Origin: Pantoea phytobeneficialis | Lineage (GTDB): Bacteria > Pseudomonadota > Gammaproteobacteria > Enterobacterales > Enterobacteriaceae | Length of the DNA: 64,000 bases | Direction: 5' to 3' | Assembly: GCF_009728735.1 (NCBI RefSeq) | Contig: NZ_CP024636.1 | Coordinates: forward strand, 3,705,120 to 3,769,119 | Part shown: piece by piece, positions 1-10,738 of the stretch | How positions within the stretch are numbered: the stretch's first letter is position 1 | How the letters are laid out: every line of letters starts with the position of its first letter | Made by a program: the position numbers and the translations under genes | The notes under the pieces: generated by a model | What the model saw: the letters and a program-made list of their open reading frames with translations, nothing else | What the model was told of the DNA's origin: nothing | Databases searched by the model: none

Positions 1-1
1 C

Positions 2-1096
2 ACCCAGATCGACGTTGAAACCTCCTTCATGACCGCCGAGCAGGTGCGTGAAGTGATGGAACGTCTGATCCGTGAACTGTGGTTGGATATCAAAGGTGTT
101 GATCTCGGTAGCTTCCCGCAGATGACCTTCGCGGAAGCGATGCGTCGTTACGGTTCCGATAAGCCTGACCTGCGCAACCCGATGGAACTGGTAGATGTTG
201 CTGATCTGCTGAAAAACGTTGAGTTCCAGGTGTTCTCTGGCCCGGCGAACGACGTGAAAGGCCGTGTGGCAGCGTTGCGTGTTCCGGGTGGTGCGACCCT
301 GAGCCGTAAACAGATTGATGAATACGGTAAGTTCGTTGAGATCTACGGCGCGAAAGGCCTGGCGTGGATGAAGGTCAACGAGCTGGCGAAAGGCTTCGAA
401 GGGGTTCAAAGCCCGGTTGCGAAGTTCCTGAGTCCTGAGATTGTGGCCGCGATCCTGGAGCGTACCGGTGCGCAGGATGGTGATGTGATCTTCTTTGGTG
501 CTGACCGCGCCAAAGTGGTGTCAGATGCGCTGGGTGCGCTGCGTCTGAAAGTGGGGCGCGACCTGCAAATCACCAATGACAAAGCCTGGGCACCGCTGTG
601 GGTGATCGACTTCCCGATGTTCGAAGCGGATGACGAAGGCGGTCTGGCGGCGATGCACCATCCGTTCACCTCGCCGAAAGAGATGACGGCATCAGAGCTG
701 GCGGCTAACCCGGAGCAGGCAATCGCCAACGCTTACGATATGGTGATCAACGGTTATGAAGTGGGCGGCGGTTCGGTACGTATCCACAATGGCAACATGC
801 AGCAGGCGGTGTTCAGCATTCTCGGCATTGCTGAAGAAGAACAGCGCGAGAAGTTCGGCTTCCTGCTGGATGCACTGAAATATGGTACGCCACCGCATGC
901 GGGTCTGGCTTTCGGTCTGGACCGCGTCACCATGCTGCTGACCGGCACTGACAACATTCGTGATGTTATCGCCTTCCCGAAAACAACTGCGGCGGCCTGT
1001 CTGATGACCGAAGCGCCAAGCGAAGCCAATCCGGCCGCGCTGGCGGATCTGGGGATTCAGTTGGCACCGAAGAAAGACAAGCTCGAGAATAAATAA
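2..1096 (+). CDS. aspS: Aspartate--tRNA ligase, C-terminal part (5' end outside window)
   Basis: This class II aminoacyl-tRNA synthetase charges tRNA-Asp with aspartate in the cytoplasm. The reading frame is already open at base 2, and about 364 residues are present of the roughly 590 usual for enterobacterial AspRS, so the anticodon-binding OB fold and first catalytic motif are missing. Visible landmarks are [15 protein letters not shown], the bacterial GAD insertion domain in the middle, MHHPFTSPK, and the class II motif 3 region [15 protein letters not shown] near the end. The downstream nudB start overlaps the stop by one base (TAATG), suggesting translational coupling. Identification rests on extended similarity to the E. 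coli protein as I remember it. Confidence 0.97.
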   Translation, partial: TQIDVETSFMTAEQVREVMERLIRELWLDIKGVDLGSFPQMTFAEAMRRYGSDKPDLRNPMELVDVADLLKNVEFQVFSGPANDVKGRVAALRVPGGATLSRKQIDEYGKFVEIYGAKGLAWMKVNELAKGFEGVQSPVAKFLSPEIVAAILERTGAQDGDVIFFGADRAKVVSDALGALRLKVGRDLQITNDKAWAPLWVIDFPMFEADDEGGLAAMHHPFTSPKEMTASELAANPEQAIANAYDMVINGYEVGGGSVRIHNGNMQQAVFSILGIAEEEQREKFGFLLDALKYGTPPHAGLAFGLDRVTMLLTGTDNIRDVIAFPKTTAAACLMTEAPSEANPAALADLGIQLAPKKDKLENK

Positions 1097-1527
1097 TGGG
1101 TTATAAGCATCCGGTTTCGGTTCTGGTGGTGATTTTTGCTCAGGACTCGGGCCGGGTGTTGATGCTGCAACGCCGTGATGACGACAGCTTCTGGCAATCG
1201 GTCACCGGCAGCCTCGAAGCCGGGGAAACCCCGCTTCAGGCCGCTCAGCGTGAAGTGCAGGAAGAACTGGCGATTGATGTGGTGAATGAACAGCTGGCGC
1301 TGGTGGATTGCCACAAACAGATCGAATTTGAGATCTTCCCGCATTATCGCCACCGCTACGCCCCGGGTACCACCCACAACCGCGAGCACTGGTTCAGGTT
1401 GGCACTGCCCGCCGAGCGCGAGGTGATCCTCAGCGAACACCTTGCCGCGCGGTGGCTGGCTCCCGCGGATGCAGCAGCCCTGACCAAGTCCTGGAGTAAC
1501 CGCCAGGCAATTGAAGAATTTATCTGA
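1096..1527 (+). CDS. nudB: Dihydroneopterin triphosphate diphosphatase (Nudix)
   Basis: NudB removes pyrophosphate from dihydroneopterin triphosphate, the committing step of the pterin branch of folate synthesis, and can hydrolyse dATP. The 143-residue protein carries the Nudix box GxxxxxExxxxAAxREVQEE at about residues 35-57, with the metal-binding REVQEE glutamates intact. The start is fixed by the one-base overlap with the aspS stop, the same aspS-nudB pairing seen in E. coli. A 160-bp gap to yebC contains a GCCGCC/GGCGGC inverted repeat just after the stop but no convincing T-run. Confidence 0.93.
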   Translation: MGYKHPVSVLVVIFAQDSGRVLMLQRRDDDSFWQSVTGSLEAGETPLQAAQREVQEELAIDVVNEQLALVDCHKQIEFEIFPHYRHRYAPGTTHNREHWFRLALPAEREVILSEHLAARWLAPADAAALTKSWSNRQAIEEFI

Positions 1528-1688
1528 ATGCCAGCCGCCGCGCGTTTTTCCGGCGGCAAATTCTTTAAGATTTTTATTTATTCGATGCGGTCTAACTGCA
1601 TTGCAGACTTAAACAGACGGGCGTTATCGGCGCAGCGAGGTTGTACACCGCCAGCAAGATAGCCCGTGCAATAGACGAGAGATGAGAA

Positions 1689-2432
1689 ATGGCCGGACAT
1701 AGTAAATGGGCAAACACCAAGCACCGTAAGGCTGCTCAGGATGCAAAGCGCGGTAAAATCTTCACCAAAATCATTCGTGAGCTGGTCACTGCCGCGAAAC
1801 TGGGTGGTGGCGATGCCGGTTCTAACCCGCGCCTGCGTGCTGCAATGGACAAAGCCCTGTCCAACAACATGACCCGTGACACCATGAACCGTGCAATCGC
1901 GCGTGGCGTGGGTGGTGAAGATGATTCCAACATGGAAACCATCATCTATGAAGGCTACGGGCCGGGTGGTTCAGCGGTCATGGTTGAGTGTCTGAGTGAC
2001 AACCGTAACCGTACCGTGGGCGAAGTGCGTCATGCCTTCACCAAAACGGGTGGCAACCTCGGCACAGACGGCTCCGTTTCCTACCTGTTCAGCAAAAAAG
2101 GCGTGATCTCGTTTGCTCCGGGCCAGGATGAAGATACCCTGATGGAAGCTGCGCTGGAAGCCGGTGCGGAAGATGTCGTGAGCTACGATGATGGTGCGAT
2201 TGATGTCTTCACCGCCTGGGAACAGTTGGGCGCAGTGCGCGATGCGCTGGAGGCCGCTGGCCTGAAAGCCGATGAAGCTGAAGTCACCATGATCCCATCG
2301 ACCAAAGCCGATCTGGATGCGGAAACCGCACCAAAACTGCTGCGTCTGATTGATATGCTGGAAGATTGTGACGACGTGCAGGAAGTTTACCATAACGGTG
2401 AAATTTCTGATGAGGTGGCGGAAACGCTGTAA
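1689..2432 (+). CDS. yebC: YebC/PmpR-family protein
   Basis: This is a 247-residue member of the widely conserved YebC family (TACO1 relatives). Family members have been described as transcriptional regulators and, more recently, as factors helping ribosomes at proline-rich stretches; which applies here cannot be read from sequence. The family signature [18 protein letters not shown] opens the protein and [12 protein letters not shown] lies near residue 95. A GAGAGATGAGAA ribosome-binding region precedes the ATG. The position between nudB and ruvC is the conserved enterobacterial order. Confidence 0.96.
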   Translation: MAGHSKWANTKHRKAAQDAKRGKIFTKIIRELVTAAKLGGGDAGSNPRLRAAMDKALSNNMTRDTMNRAIARGVGGEDDSNMETIIYEGYGPGGSAVMVECLSDNRNRTVGEVRHAFTKTGGNLGTDGSVSYLFSKKGVISFAPGQDEDTLMEAALEAGAEDVVSYDDGAIDVFTAWEQLGAVRDALEAAGLKADEAEVTMIPSTKADLDAETAPKLLRLIDMLEDCDDVQEVYHNGEISDEVAETL

Positions 2433-2469
2433 TGGCGTTTTCTCAACCGCAACCTGCCGGAGGCGCGCT

Positions 2470-2997
2470 ATGGCAATAATTCTCGGGATCGATCCCGGCT
2501 CGCGCGTCACCGGTTACGGTGTTATTCGTCAGACCGGCCGCCAGCTCAGTTACCTGGGCAGCGGCTGTATCCGCACCAACGTGACCGACCTGCCTTCCCG
2601 TCTCAAACTGATTTACGCTGGCGTCAGCGAAATCATCACCCAATTTTCCCCGGACTTTTTTGCCATCGAACAGGTGTTTATGGCGAAAAACGCGGATTCT
2701 GCGCTGAAGCTGGGACAGGCTCGTGGTGCGGCGATTGTTGCCGCGGTGAATCTCGATTTGCCGGTGTTTGAATACGCGGCGCGCCAGGTGAAGCAGACGG
2801 TTACCGGCATCGGTAGCGCGGAGAAAAGCCAGGTGCAGCACATGGTGCGAACCTTACTGAAGTTACCGGCGAATCCCCAGGCCGATGCGGCCGATGCGTT
2901 GGCGATTGCCATCACTCACTGCCACGTCAGCCAGAATGCCGCACGGATGAGTGACAGCAAACTGGTGCTGACGCGCGGCAGGCTACGATCGGGCTAA
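2470..2997 (+). CDS. ruvC: Crossover junction endodeoxyribonuclease RuvC
   Basis: RuvC resolves Holliday junctions by paired nicking together with the RuvAB branch-migration motor. The 175-residue protein begins [16 protein letters not shown], which contains the first catalytic aspartate; [11 protein letters not shown] supplies the glutamate, and [12 protein letters not shown] the C-terminal acidic cluster. The frame is open further upstream, but the ATG at 2470 follows a GGAGG ribosome-binding site and matches the family start, so the upstream extension overlapping yebC is rejected. yebB, found between ruvC and ruvA in E. coli, is absent. Confidence 0.97.
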   Translation: MAIILGIDPGSRVTGYGVIRQTGRQLSYLGSGCIRTNVTDLPSRLKLIYAGVSEIITQFSPDFFAIEQVFMAKNADSALKLGQARGAAIVAAVNLDLPVFEYAARQVKQTVTGIGSAEKSQVQHMVRTLLKLPANPQADAADALAIAITHCHVSQNAARMSDSKLVLTRGRLRSG

Positions 2998-3012
2998 CGA
3001 ACACCCCCATCA

Positions 3013-3038
3013 GGCTGGATATTCATCCAGCCTTTTTT
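3013..3038. promoter_or_regulatory. LexA-like palindrome / ruvC terminator in front of ruvA
   Basis: An 8-bp inverted repeat GGCTGGAT-ATTC-ATCCAGCC is followed by six T residues, the form of a rho-independent terminator for ruvC. Its core CTGG-N8-CCAG is also the form of the LexA site that, from memory, controls ruvAB in E. coli at the same place. The element may therefore both end ruvC transcription and hold SOS repression of ruvAB. The dual role is inference. Confidence 0.7.
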
Positions 3039-3088
3039 ATGTTATAAATAGCCGCCATACGGGTTCATACAAATAAGGAAGCGTTCAG

Positions 3089-3703
3089 GTGATTGGTCGT
3101 CTACGAGGCAATATTCTGGAAAAACAGCCGCCGCTGGTGTTGATTGAGGCGCACGGTGTCGGTTACGAAGTGCATATGCCAATGACCTGCTTCTATGAGC
3201 TGCCTGAACTCAATCAGGAAGCCATCATCTTCACCCAGTTCGTGGTGCGTGAAGATGCGCAACTGCTGTTCGGCTTTAACAGCAAGCAGGAGCGAGCGCT
3301 ATTCCGCGAGCTAATCAAGGTCAACGGCGTGGGGCCAAAACTGGCACTGGCGATCCTCTCCGGCATGTCGGCTCAGCAGTTCGTTACCGCCGTGGAAAAA
3401 GAAGAGATTGCGGTGCTGGTGAAACTCCCCGGCGTCGGGAAAAAAACCGCCGAGCGTCTGGTTGTCGAGATGAAAGACCGCTTCAAAGGGATGCATGGCG
3501 ACCTGTTTGGTGGTGATAACGCCTTTACCCTGACCACGCCATCTGCGGCACCAGAGAACAACGACGCCGAAGCAGAAGCGGTTGCGGCGCTGGTAGCGCT
3601 GGGGTATAAACCGCAGGAAGCCAGCCGTATGGTCAGCAAAATTGGCCGACCCGATGCGGATTGTGAAACCCTGATCCGTGAAGCCCTGCGCGCAGCCATT
3701 TGA
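3089..3703 (+). CDS. ruvA: Holliday junction branch-migration protein RuvA
   Basis: RuvA forms tetramers that hold the four-way junction and load the RuvB motor. The 204-residue protein has the N-terminal OB fold ([20 protein letters not shown]), two helix-hairpin-helix motifs ([19 protein letters not shown] and [16 protein letters not shown]), and the C-terminal RuvB-interacting domain ending [16 protein letters not shown]. The start is GTG, as in E. coli, behind AAGGAAG. ruvB begins eight bases after the stop, so the two form one operon, probably SOS-controlled through the upstream LexA-like palindrome. Confidence 0.97.
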   Translation: MIGRLRGNILEKQPPLVLIEAHGVGYEVHMPMTCFYELPELNQEAIIFTQFVVREDAQLLFGFNSKQERALFRELIKVNGVGPKLALAILSGMSAQQFVTAVEKEEIAVLVKLPGVGKKTAERLVVEMKDRFKGMHGDLFGGDNAFTLTTPSAAPENNDAEAEAVAALVALGYKPQEASRMVSKIGRPDADCETLIREALRAAI

Positions 3704-3711
3704 GGTAATGC

Positions 3712-4716
3712 ATGATTGAAGCCGATCGCCTGGTCTCGGCCGGCAGTGTCAACGAAGAAGAGAGTCTTGACCGCGCCATCCGTCCTAAGCTGCTGGCAGA
3801 ATATGTCGGTCAGCCACAGGTGCGTGAACAGATGGAGATCTTCATCAAGGCTGCGCAGTTGCGCGGTGATGCGCTCGATCATCTGTTAATTTTTGGTCCC
3901 CCGGGCCTCGGCAAAACCACGCTGGCAAACATTGTCGCCAATGAAATGGGTGTCAATCTGCGCACCACTTCGGGGCCGGTGCTGGAGAAAGCAGGGGATC
4001 TGGCGGCGATGCTGACCAACCTTGAACCGCATGATGTGCTGTTCATCGATGAGATCCATCGGCTGTCACCGGTGGTGGAAGAGGTCCTTTATCCGGCGAT
4101 GGAAGATTACCAGCTGGATATTATGATTGGCGAAGGCCCGGCGGCGCGCTCGATCAAGCTGGATCTCCCTCCCTTTACCCTGATTGGTGCCACAACGCGT
4201 GCGGGTTCATTGACTTCGCCGCTGCGCGATCGCTTTGGCATTGTTCAGCGCCTTGAGTTCTACAACGTGGCTGACCTGCAACATATTGTGGGTCGTAGCG
4301 CCGCCTGTCTTGGCCTGACATTAAGTGAGGAAGGCGCGCTGGAAATCGCCCGTCGTTCACGCGGTACACCACGTATTGCGAACCGTCTGCTGCGCCGTGT
4401 GCGTGACTTTGCCGAAGTACGCGCCAATGGCAACATGAGTGGAGACGTTTCCGCCAGCGCGCTGGATATGCTGAATGTCGACAGCCAGGGTTTTGACTAT
4501 ATGGATCGTAAGCTGTTGCTGGCGATTATCGATAAGTTTATGGGCGGGCCGGTGGGGCTGGATAACCTGGCTGCTGCCATCGGTGAAGAGCGTGAAACCA
4601 TTGAGGATGTGATTGAACCCTTCCTGATCCAACAAGGGTTCATTCAACGCACGCCGCGTGGCCGTATGGCAACGCAGCATGCGTATCGTCACTTCGGCAT
4701 TTCGCGCGAAGAGTAA
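3712..4716 (+). CDS. ruvB: Holliday junction ATPase RuvB
   Basis: RuvB is the hexameric AAA+ motor that drives branch migration on RuvA-bound junctions. The 334-residue protein has Walker [10 protein letters not shown] near residue 63, Walker [10 protein letters not shown] near 110, sensor 1 LIGATTRAG, the arginine-finger region [15 protein letters not shown], and a C-terminal winged helix ([16 protein letters not shown]). Length and motifs are those of an intact family member. It closes the ruvAB operon and converges on znuB across a shared hairpin. Confidence 0.98.
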   Translation: MIEADRLVSAGSVNEEESLDRAIRPKLLAEYVGQPQVREQMEIFIKAAQLRGDALDHLLIFGPPGLGKTTLANIVANEMGVNLRTTSGPVLEKAGDLAAMLTNLEPHDVLFIDEIHRLSPVVEEVLYPAMEDYQLDIMIGEGPAARSIKLDLPPFTLIGATTRAGSLTSPLRDRFGIVQRLEFYNVADLQHIVGRSAACLGLTLSEEGALEIARRSRGTPRIANRLLRRVRDFAEVRANGNMSGDVSASALDMLNVDSQGFDYMDRKLLLAIIDKFMGGPVGLDNLAAAIGEERETIEDVIEPFLIQQGFIQRTPRGRMATQHAYRHFGISREE

Positions 4717-4717
4717 A

Positions 4718-4742
4718 CCGGCGTCAGGACGCCGGTTTTTTT
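4718..4742 (+). terminator. ruvAB terminator, overlapping the znuB 3' end
   Basis: A GC-rich stem CCGGCGT-CAGG-ACGCCGG is followed by seven T residues, a strong rho-independent terminator immediately after the ruvB stop. The last codons of convergent znuB lie inside the stem; whether it also terminates the minus strand is uncertain because there is no T-run on that side. Confidence 0.85.
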
Positions 4743-5509
4743 GCCATGCTGATGATAAACAGCATGGCTGCGCAGAGCACCACCGAAGGACCGGCAGGCG
4801 TGTCGTACAACGCTGAAAAGCTTAAACCGCCGGTCACCGCGAGAATACCGATGATTACCGCAGACCCCGCCATCTGCTCAGGCGAACGGGAAAAGCGGCG
4901 TGCGGTGGCCGCCGGGATGATCAGCAATGAGGTAATAATCAGCGCACCGACAAATTTCATCGCCACGCCAATGGTCAGCGCAGTGACCAGCATCAACATC
5001 AGACGTGTACGTTGAATATTGACACCGTCGACCTGCGCCAGCTCCGGGCTGATAGTCATTGACAGCAAAGAACGCCACTGCCATGCCATCACCGCCAGCA
5101 CAATCGCCACACCCCCACCCATCATCCACAAATCCTGCGGTGTGACTGCCAGCAGGTCACCGAACAGATACGCCATTAAATCAACTCGAACCCCGGACAT
5201 CAGGCTGACCACCACCAGGCCCAGCGATAACGCGCTGTGCGCCATAATGCCCAGCAGGGTATCAATGGCCAGATGAGGACGCCGCTCAAGCCACACCAGC
5301 CCCAACGCGAGGCAGACCGTGACCACGATCACCGCATAATAGGGGTTAACGTTAAACAGCAGGCCGAATGCCACACCAAGCAGTGACGCGTGCGCCAGGG
5401 TGTCACCAAAGTAGGACATACGACGCCAGACGACAAAAGCGCCGAGGGGACCGGCGGCCAGTGCCAGAAACACACCACCCAGCCAGCCGGGTAATAACAG
5501 TTCAATCAT
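4724..5509 (-). CDS. znuB: Zinc ABC transporter permease ZnuB
   Basis: ZnuB is the inner-membrane channel of the high-affinity zinc importer ZnuABC. The 261-residue protein is almost entirely hydrophobic with about seven to eight membrane segments and carries the family stretches [21 protein letters not shown] and [24 protein letters not shown], typical of metal-type ABC permeases. It overlaps znuC by four bases (ATGA), so ATPase and permease are translationally coupled. Both are read away from znuA across the Zur box. Confidence 0.96.
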   Translation of the reverse strand: MIELLLPGWLGGVFLALAAGPLGAFVVWRRMSYFGDTLAHASLLGVAFGLLFNVNPYYAVIVVTVCLALGLVWLERRPHLAIDTLLGIMAHSALSLGLVVVSLMSGVRVDLMAYLFGDLLAVTPQDLWMMGGGVAIVLAVMAWQWRSLLSMTISPELAQVDGVNIQRTRLMLMLVTALTIGVAMKFVGALIITSLLIIPAATARRFSRSPEQMAGSAVIIGILAVTGGLSFSALYDTPAGPSVVLCAAMLFIISMAKKPAS

Positions 5510-6261
5510 GACGGGCCGTTTCCTTTGCGCAGAACGATGCGTCCCTGTAAATCGTGACGATGATTATGATGGTGGCGATAGATAGCCAGTTGCTGTGCAC
5601 CGCGCGGACCAAACATGGCGATGAATTCCGGGTGTTGCGATACCGCCTCCGGGGTGCCGGAACAGCAGATATGATGATTGAGGCACAGCACTTCGTCGGT
5701 TTTTGCCATAACCAGATGCAGATCGTGCGACACCATCAGCACACCGCAGTTAAGCTCGCGGCGCAGTTGGTCAATCAGGTCATACAGCGCGACCTGACCA
5801 TTCACATCCACCCCTTGTGTCGGTTCATCCAGTACCAGCAATTGCGGGTCACTGAGCAGCGCGCGGGCCAACAGGACTCGTTGGGTTTCACCACCGGATA
5901 ATTTCTGCAACGGTGCGTGCAACAGATGGCCCGCCTGCACGCGCTTCAACGCTGGCAGGATGGCATCGGCGCGACTGCCACGCGATAAACGCATAAAGCG
6001 TTCGACGCTAATCGGCAGGGTAGGGTCGATATGCAGCTTTTGCGGCACATAACCAATACGTAAATTGGCGTCGCGTTTCACTTCGCCGCTATCGGGCGTC
6101 AGCAGACCCAGCACGACGCGCACCAGGGTCGATTTCCCGGCACCGTTAGGGCCAAGTAACGTTAAAATTCTTCCCGGCTCCAGTTTGAGGCTGATACCCG
6201 CAAGTACCGGACGCTGAGCGAATTTCACAGAGATGTTTTCGAGCGTAACAAGTGAAGGCAT
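5506..6261 (-). CDS. znuC: Zinc ABC transporter ATP-binding protein ZnuC
   Basis: ZnuC powers zinc import through ZnuB. Starting at 6261 the protein has 251 residues, as in E. coli. Visible are Walker [14 protein letters not shown], signature [15 protein letters not shown], Walker [13 protein letters not shown] and the switch histidine in [11 protein letters not shown] histidine-rich tail ([15 protein letters not shown]) is characteristic of ZnuC and may bind zinc. An in-frame start six codons upstream (6279) would run into the Zur-controlled promoter and lacks family support. Confidence 0.96.
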   Translation of the reverse strand: MPSLVTLENISVKFAQRPVLAGISLKLEPGRILTLLGPNGAGKSTLVRVVLGLLTPDSGEVKRDANLRIGYVPQKLHIDPTLPISVERFMRLSRGSRADAILPALKRVQAGHLLHAPLQKLSGGETQRVLLARALLSDPQLLVLDEPTQGVDVNGQVALYDLIDQLRRELNCGVLMVSHDLHLVMAKTDEVLCLNHHICCSGTPEAVSQHPEFIAMFGPRGAQQLAIYRHHHNHRHDLQGRIVLRKGNGPS

Positions 6262-6283
6262 GATATTTACAGGTTGCACAGAA

Positions 6284-6307
6284 TTTCGGATGTTATAATA
6301 TCACATT
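6284..6307. promoter_or_regulatory. Zur operator between znuC and znuA
   Basis: The sequence GATGTTATAATATCACATTC in the divergent znuCB/znuA spacer matches the Zur box remembered for E. coli at the same place (GTTATAATATCAC core). Zn-loaded Zur would repress both directions from this one site. Confidence 0.88.
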
Positions 6308-6338
6308 CCATCAACTGGTCACGATGGAATGACGCATT

Positions 6339-7307
6339 ATGTTACACATTAAAAAGCGCCTTGCTTTTACCCTTCCTGCGGCAGCAATGGCTGCTTCTTT
6401 TGCTCTGCCAGCATCGGCTGCGGTTGTTGCTTCGATTAAACCCATTGGATTCATTGCCGCTGCGATCGCCGATGGCGTCACGCCGGTTGAAGTGCTTTTG
6501 CCGGATGGTGCGTCTGAGCATGATTATGCACTACGCCCTTCAGATGTAAAACGTATAAAAAACGCGGACTTAGTGGTTTGGGTTGGCCCTGAAATGGAGG
6601 CGTTCCTGACTAAATCGGCGGCGCAACTTCCGGCAAATAAAAACCTCGAAATTGCTGATATTGCAGGAGTTAAACCACTTTTGATTCGTGGTATCGATGA
6701 TGACGAGCACGAACATGATGCAGAGTTGAGTAAGGAATCAGTAAAGTCTGGTCAACAAGACGTGTCTGATGAACATCACCATCACGGTGAGTTTAATATG
6801 CATTTGTGGATGTCCCCAGAGATAGCAAGGCAATCAGCGGTTGCAATCCATGGGAAATTATTGGAACTTATGCCGCAAAGCAAGGCCAAACTAGACGCAA
6901 ACCTGCATCAGTTCGAGGCAGAATTAGCGGATACCGACAAACACATTGGCGCGCAGCTCGCGCCGGTGCGGAATAAGGGTTACTTCGTTTTTCACGACGC
7001 TTATAGCTACTTTGAGAAACATTACGGTTTATCACCATTAGGGCATTTTACCGTCAATCCTGAGATCCAACCGGGCGCACAGCGTTTAAATCAGATACGA
7101 ACACAGTTGGTTGAGCAGAAAGCCACATGCGTTTTCGCTGAACCACAATTCAGGCCAGCAGTCATCGATGCAGTGTCACGGGGAACCAATGTGCGTAAAG
7201 GCACCCTGGATCCGTTGGGCATGGGGATCAGCTTAACCAAAGACAGCTACGTGAAATTCCTCTCACAGTTGTCGAGCCAGTATGCAAGCTGCCTGAATGG
7301 AGCATAG
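6339..7307 (+). CDS. znuA: Periplasmic zinc-binding protein ZnuA
   Basis: ZnuA captures Zn2+ in the periplasm and delivers it to ZnuB. The 322-residue protein has a signal peptide ([20 protein letters not shown]), metal-ligand histidines in [21 protein letters not shown] and [14 protein letters not shown], and the flexible charged loop with EHEHDAE and DEHHHHGEF around residues 128-155 that is typical of ZnuA. Transcription is probably repressed by Zur at the adjacent operator. mepM follows after 14 bases and may be cotranscribed. Confidence 0.97.
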   Translation: MLHIKKRLAFTLPAAAMAASFALPASAAVVASIKPIGFIAAAIADGVTPVEVLLPDGASEHDYALRPSDVKRIKNADLVVWVGPEMEAFLTKSAAQLPANKNLEIADIAGVKPLLIRGIDDDEHEHDAELSKESVKSGQQDVSDEHHHHGEFNMHLWMSPEIARQSAVAIHGKLLELMPQSKAKLDANLHQFEAELADTDKHIGAQLAPVRNKGYFVFHDAYSYFEKHYGLSPLGHFTVNPEIQPGAQRLNQIRTQLVEQKATCVFAEPQFRPAVIDAVSRGTNVRKGTLDPLGMGISLTKDSYVKFLSQLSSQYASCLNGA

Positions 7308-7321
7308 AGGAATAGGTAAAA

Positions 7322-8656
7322 GTGCAGCAGATAGCCCGCTCTGTCGCCCTCGCATTTAATAATTTGCCGCGCCCCCACCGCGTTATGCTGGGGTCATTAA
7401 CTGTTATCACTCTGGCCGTCGCAGTATGGCGGCCCTATGTTTATCATCCCAGTGACGATACGCCGGTTGTTAAAAGCATCACACTGGACAAGTTCGAATC
7501 CCCGCATCTGTTGCCGGAAGCCAGTGAGCCGATCGATCAGACCGCGCCTGAGCCGGAACCGGAAGAAGATATTCCTGCGGATGATATCGATAAAGACGTA
7601 CCGGAAAATCCGAACGTCCATGATTACACCGTATCTTCCGGGGATACCCTGAGTAGCGCGTTGAATCAATACGGTATCGATCTGAGCGACATCAATGCCC
7701 TGGTCAGCAGCGACAAAGATCTACGCGGTCTGCGCGTGGGACAGCAGCTGAGCTGGACACTGAATGCCGACGGTCAGTTGCAGACCTTCAGCTGGGAAAT
7801 GGATCGCCGTGAAACCCGTCGTTATGAGCGCCAGCCGAATGGCAGCTATAAAATGCAGCAGGAGCTGCAAAAGGGTGAATGGCAGAACAGCGTGCTGAAA
7901 GGTGAAGTGCGTGGCAGTTTTGCCGCCAGCGCCCGCAGTGCCGGATTAACCAGTGCGGAAACCAGCAATGTGATCAAGGCGTTGCAGTGGCAGATGGATT
8001 TCCGCAAGCTGCGTGCTGGCGATCAGTTCAGCGTGCTGATGTCTCGTGAAATGCTGAACGGTAAAAGCGCACAAAGCCAATTGGTCGGTGTTCGTCTGCG
8101 AACTGGTGGCAAGGATTACTATGCGTTCCGCGCCGAAGACGGCAAATTCTATGATCGCAATGGTTCTGGTCTGGCGCGTGGTTTTATGCGTTTCCCAACG
8201 GTGAAGCAGTTCCGCGTCTCATCCAACTTTAACCCGCGTCGTCTGAATCCGGTCACCGGTCGCATTGCGCCGCACCGTGGTGTCGACTTTGCATTGCCGA
8301 TTGGCACGCCGGTCCTGGCGGTGGGCGACGGTGAAGTGGTGGTGGCAAAGAATGGCGGTGCCGCTGGTAATTACGTGGCGATTCGACATGGTCGTCAGTA
8401 TATGACGCGCTACATGCATCTGAGCAAAGTGTTGGTGAAACCGGGCCAGAAAGTGAAACGCGGCGATCGTATCGCCCTCTCCGGTAATACCGGGCGTTCA
8501 ACCGGCCCACACCTGCACTATGAAATTTGGATCAATAATCAGGCGGTGAATCCGCTGACAGCGAAGCTGCCACGTATGGAAGGTTTGACCGGTAAAGAAC
8601 GAACCAGCTATCTGGCGGATGTGAAATCGTACCTGCCACAGCTGGCGTTGAAATAA
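7322..8656 (+). CDS. mepM: Murein DD-endopeptidase MepM
   Basis: MepM cuts D-Ala-mDAP cross-links in peptidoglycan to let the sacculus expand. The 444-residue protein has an N-terminal membrane anchor (VMLGSLTVITLAVAVW), a proline/acid-rich linker, a LysM domain around residues 97-145 (YTVSSGDTLSSALNQYG), and a C-terminal M23 peptidase domain with the zinc ligands in PHRGVDFALP and GPHLHYEIW. The start is GTG at 7322, giving MQQIARSVALAFNN, the family start. It lies downstream of znuA as in E. coli yebA. Confidence 0.96.
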   Translation: MQQIARSVALAFNNLPRPHRVMLGSLTVITLAVAVWRPYVYHPSDDTPVVKSITLDKFESPHLLPEASEPIDQTAPEPEPEEDIPADDIDKDVPENPNVHDYTVSSGDTLSSALNQYGIDLSDINALVSSDKDLRGLRVGQQLSWTLNADGQLQTFSWEMDRRETRRYERQPNGSYKMQQELQKGEWQNSVLKGEVRGSFAASARSAGLTSAETSNVIKALQWQMDFRKLRAGDQFSVLMSREMLNGKSAQSQLVGVRLRTGGKDYYAFRAEDGKFYDRNGSGLARGFMRFPTVKQFRVSSNFNPRRLNPVTGRIAPHRGVDFALPIGTPVLAVGDGEVVVAKNGGAAGNYVAIRHGRQYMTRYMHLSKVLVKPGQKVKRGDRIALSGNTGRSTGPHLHYEIWINNQAVNPLTAKLPRMEGLTGKERTSYLADVKSYLPQLALK

Positions 8657-8680
8657 CGCTTTATCGCGAGTAGTGAGTAA

Positions 8681-8708
8681 AAACCGACGGATTCTTCGTC
8701 GGTTTTTT
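8681..8708 (+). terminator. mepM terminator
   Basis: The inverted repeat AAACCGACG-GATTCTT-CGTCGGTTT ends in a T-run, a clear rho-independent terminator 25 bases after mepM. Confidence 0.88.
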
Positions 8709-8782
8709 GCTATCTGACGCACGAAGATTGCAAAATTAGTCATCGTCACTATTATTGACCGGTCATTGTCAGAGGCGAGTGC

Positions 8783-9757
8783 ATGGAAACCCGTAAAAAA
8801 AATAACATTGAGTTTATACCCGTTTTTCAACGTTCTTTTTTAAAGCCGAAATACTGGGGCAATTGGCTGGCGATTGGGGCGCTTGCTGGCATGGCGATGT
8901 TGCCTGCTAAAGTTCGCGATCCGGTGCTGGGTGGTCTGGGCAAACTGGCTGGAAAGCTGGCGAAAAGCGCGCGTCGTCGTGCATTGATCAATCTTTATTA
9001 CTGTCTGCCTGAATTAAGCGAAGCGGAACGCGAAACCATTGTCGACCAGATGTTTGCCACTGCGCCGCAGGCGATGGTGATGATGGCCGAATTAGGCATC
9101 CGCGACCCGGCGCGCGTGCGTCAGCGTGTTGACTGGTATGGTCGTGAAATTATCGATCAGTTACAGACCAATAACGAAAACGTTATTTTCCTTGTGCCAC
9201 ACGGCTGGGGTGTTGATATTCCTGCCATGCTGCTGGCGTCTGAAGGTCAGATGATGGCGGCGATGTTCCATAATCAAAGCGATCCACTGATGGATTATGT
9301 GTGGAACACCGTGCGTCGCCGTTTCGGTGGCCGCATGCATGCGCGTAACGACGGTATCAAACCCTTTATCAGCTCGGTGCGCCAGGGCTATTGGGGCTAT
9401 TATCTGCCGGACCAGGATCACGGTGCCGAGCACAGCGAGTTTGTCGATTTCTTTGCCACCTATAAAGCGACATTACCTGCCGTTGGGCGTCTGATGAAGG
9501 TGTGTCGTGCGCGCGTGGTGCCGTTGTTTCCGGTGTATAACAGCGAAACGCATCGTCTTGAGGTCTATGTCCGTCCGCCGATGGATGATCTGCTGGATGC
9601 CGATGATAAAACCCTGGCGCGGCGTATGAATGAGGAGGTGGAGATTTTTGTCCGTCCTCATCCCGAGCAGTACACCTGGATTCTGAAATTACTGAAGACG
9701 CGCAAAGAGGGGGATATTGAACCCTACGTGCGTAAAGATCTTTACCCACGCAAATAA
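8783..9757 (+). CDS. lpxM: Lipid A myristoyltransferase LpxM (MsbB)
   Basis: LpxM adds the last secondary acyl chain (myristate) to Kdo2-lipid A at the inner membrane. The 324-residue protein has the HtrB/MsbB signature: an N-terminal hydrophobic segment ([15 protein letters not shown]), the catalytic HX4D motif as HGWGVD near residue 140, and the conserved stretch [19 protein letters not shown]. Length matches the family. It is a single gene between two terminators, in the conserved position next to mepM. Confidence 0.96.
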   Translation: METRKKNNIEFIPVFQRSFLKPKYWGNWLAIGALAGMAMLPAKVRDPVLGGLGKLAGKLAKSARRRALINLYYCLPELSEAERETIVDQMFATAPQAMVMMAELGIRDPARVRQRVDWYGREIIDQLQTNNENVIFLVPHGWGVDIPAMLLASEGQMMAAMFHNQSDPLMDYVWNTVRRRFGGRMHARNDGIKPFISSVRQGYWGYYLPDQDHGAEHSEFVDFFATYKATLPAVGRLMKVCRARVVPLFPVYNSETHRLEVYVRPPMDDLLDADDKTLARRMNEEVEIFVRPHPEQYTWILKLLKTRKEGDIEPYVRKDLYPRK

Positions 9758-9763
9758 CGGAAA

Positions 9764-9793
9764 AACCTGTCGGGATGTGCTCCCGACAGGTTC
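9764..9793. terminator. Shared terminator between lpxM and the omptin gene
   Basis: A perfect 12-bp stem AACCTGTCGGGA / TCCCGACAGGTT with a 5-base loop lies between two convergent genes. It is flanked by A and T residues on both sides, so it may terminate both. Confidence 0.75.
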
Positions 9794-9799
9794 ATTGCA

Positions 9800-10738
9800 T
9801 CAGAAGCGATATTGCAGACCAACAGTAACGGTATAGTTCTTGTTGGAGATACCCGCAGCATCACCGCCATAAGAGGCTGATTCGCCGGTAGGGGTGTAGA
9901 TCACCTGAGTACCGCCTTTCCCTTCTTCATATTTGCTGTAAGTGAATTCAGCAAACACTTTCGCATTCGCAGTGAAGTAGTAACCCGCATCTACTGACGC
10001 GCCGTAGTAACGTGAGTTCGATGTTTTCTCACGGAAGGTCAAATCACGCAGATAGTGTTCGTCGTTATCGTGTGCGCGAACCCAATCACTGAATTTGAAC
10101 TGTGCGTTGAATTCAAAATCGTTGATACGGTACTGGCCCACTAACCCAATGTACGGCATAGAGAAGCGCTGGCTGTAGCCAATGCCTGCCTGACCGTTCG
10201 GGAAGTTGCCCTGGAATGCGCCGTTATCGTAATTGTAGGAACCACCGGTCGCGGTCCAGCTGAAACGCGTTTCCTGATAACCTGCGACAGCACCCACTTT
10301 GTAATCATCACCCTGCAAGAACCAACCTTTAACATTCAGGTCGTATTCGTTGGCGTAGTTCACGTCTGTGCTGGGGTGTGATGAGTGATCGGTCCAGCTT
10401 GACTGGTTAGCGTTCTGCCAGTCGTAGTCATCCATATGGCCAGAACCGGAAGCCAGTGAGGTCCAGCCACGCGCGTTCAGGGTCAGAAAGGAGAAGGCAT
10501 CCCAGGAGAAATCACCTTTCAGGATCGCCACGTTTTTAATTTTCCAGTCGAGCTGGCTAATTTTACGTGCGTTGCTGGTGTCATAAACCAGTTCTTTCGA
10601 TTTCCCGCCCAGCATCCCGATAGAGGTTGCAACACTTACGCTATCCGCTGAAAAGTTTGGCATAAATTGCGCAGATTCAGCGTAAGCGCTCCCTGAAAGT
10701 GCGGCCATCATCATTACCGCAACAGTAGTTTTTTTCAT
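9800..10738 (-). CDS. Omptin-family outer-membrane protease
   Basis: Omptins (OmpT, PgtE, Pla) are ten-stranded beta-barrel aspartyl-type proteases that cut after basic residues of surface peptides such as antimicrobial peptides. The 312-residue precursor has a signal peptide ending SAYA, the catalytic acidic pair in HMDDYDW (D104 and D106, aligning with OmpT D83/D85), the Asp-His pair in DNDEHY, and the C-terminal YRF that outer-membrane proteins use for insertion. All four catalytic residues are present, so it should be active. Omptins are patchily distributed and this is not an E. coli gene at this locus. The subfamily is not assigned. Confidence 0.93.
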   Translation of the reverse strand: MKKTTVAVMMMAALSGSAYAESAQFMPNFSADSVSVATSIGMLGGKSKELVYDTSNARKISQLDWKIKNVAILKGDFSWDAFSFLTLNARGWTSLASGSGHMDDYDWQNANQSSWTDHSSHPSTDVNYANEYDLNVKGWFLQGDDYKVGAVAGYQETRFSWTATGGSYNYDNGAFQGNFPNGQAGIGYSQRFSMPYIGLVGQYRINDFEFNAQFKFSDWVRAHDNDEHYLRDLTFREKTSNSRYYGASVDAGYYFTANAKVFAEFTYSKYEEGKGGTQVIYTPTGESASYGGDAAGISNKNYTVTVGLQYRF

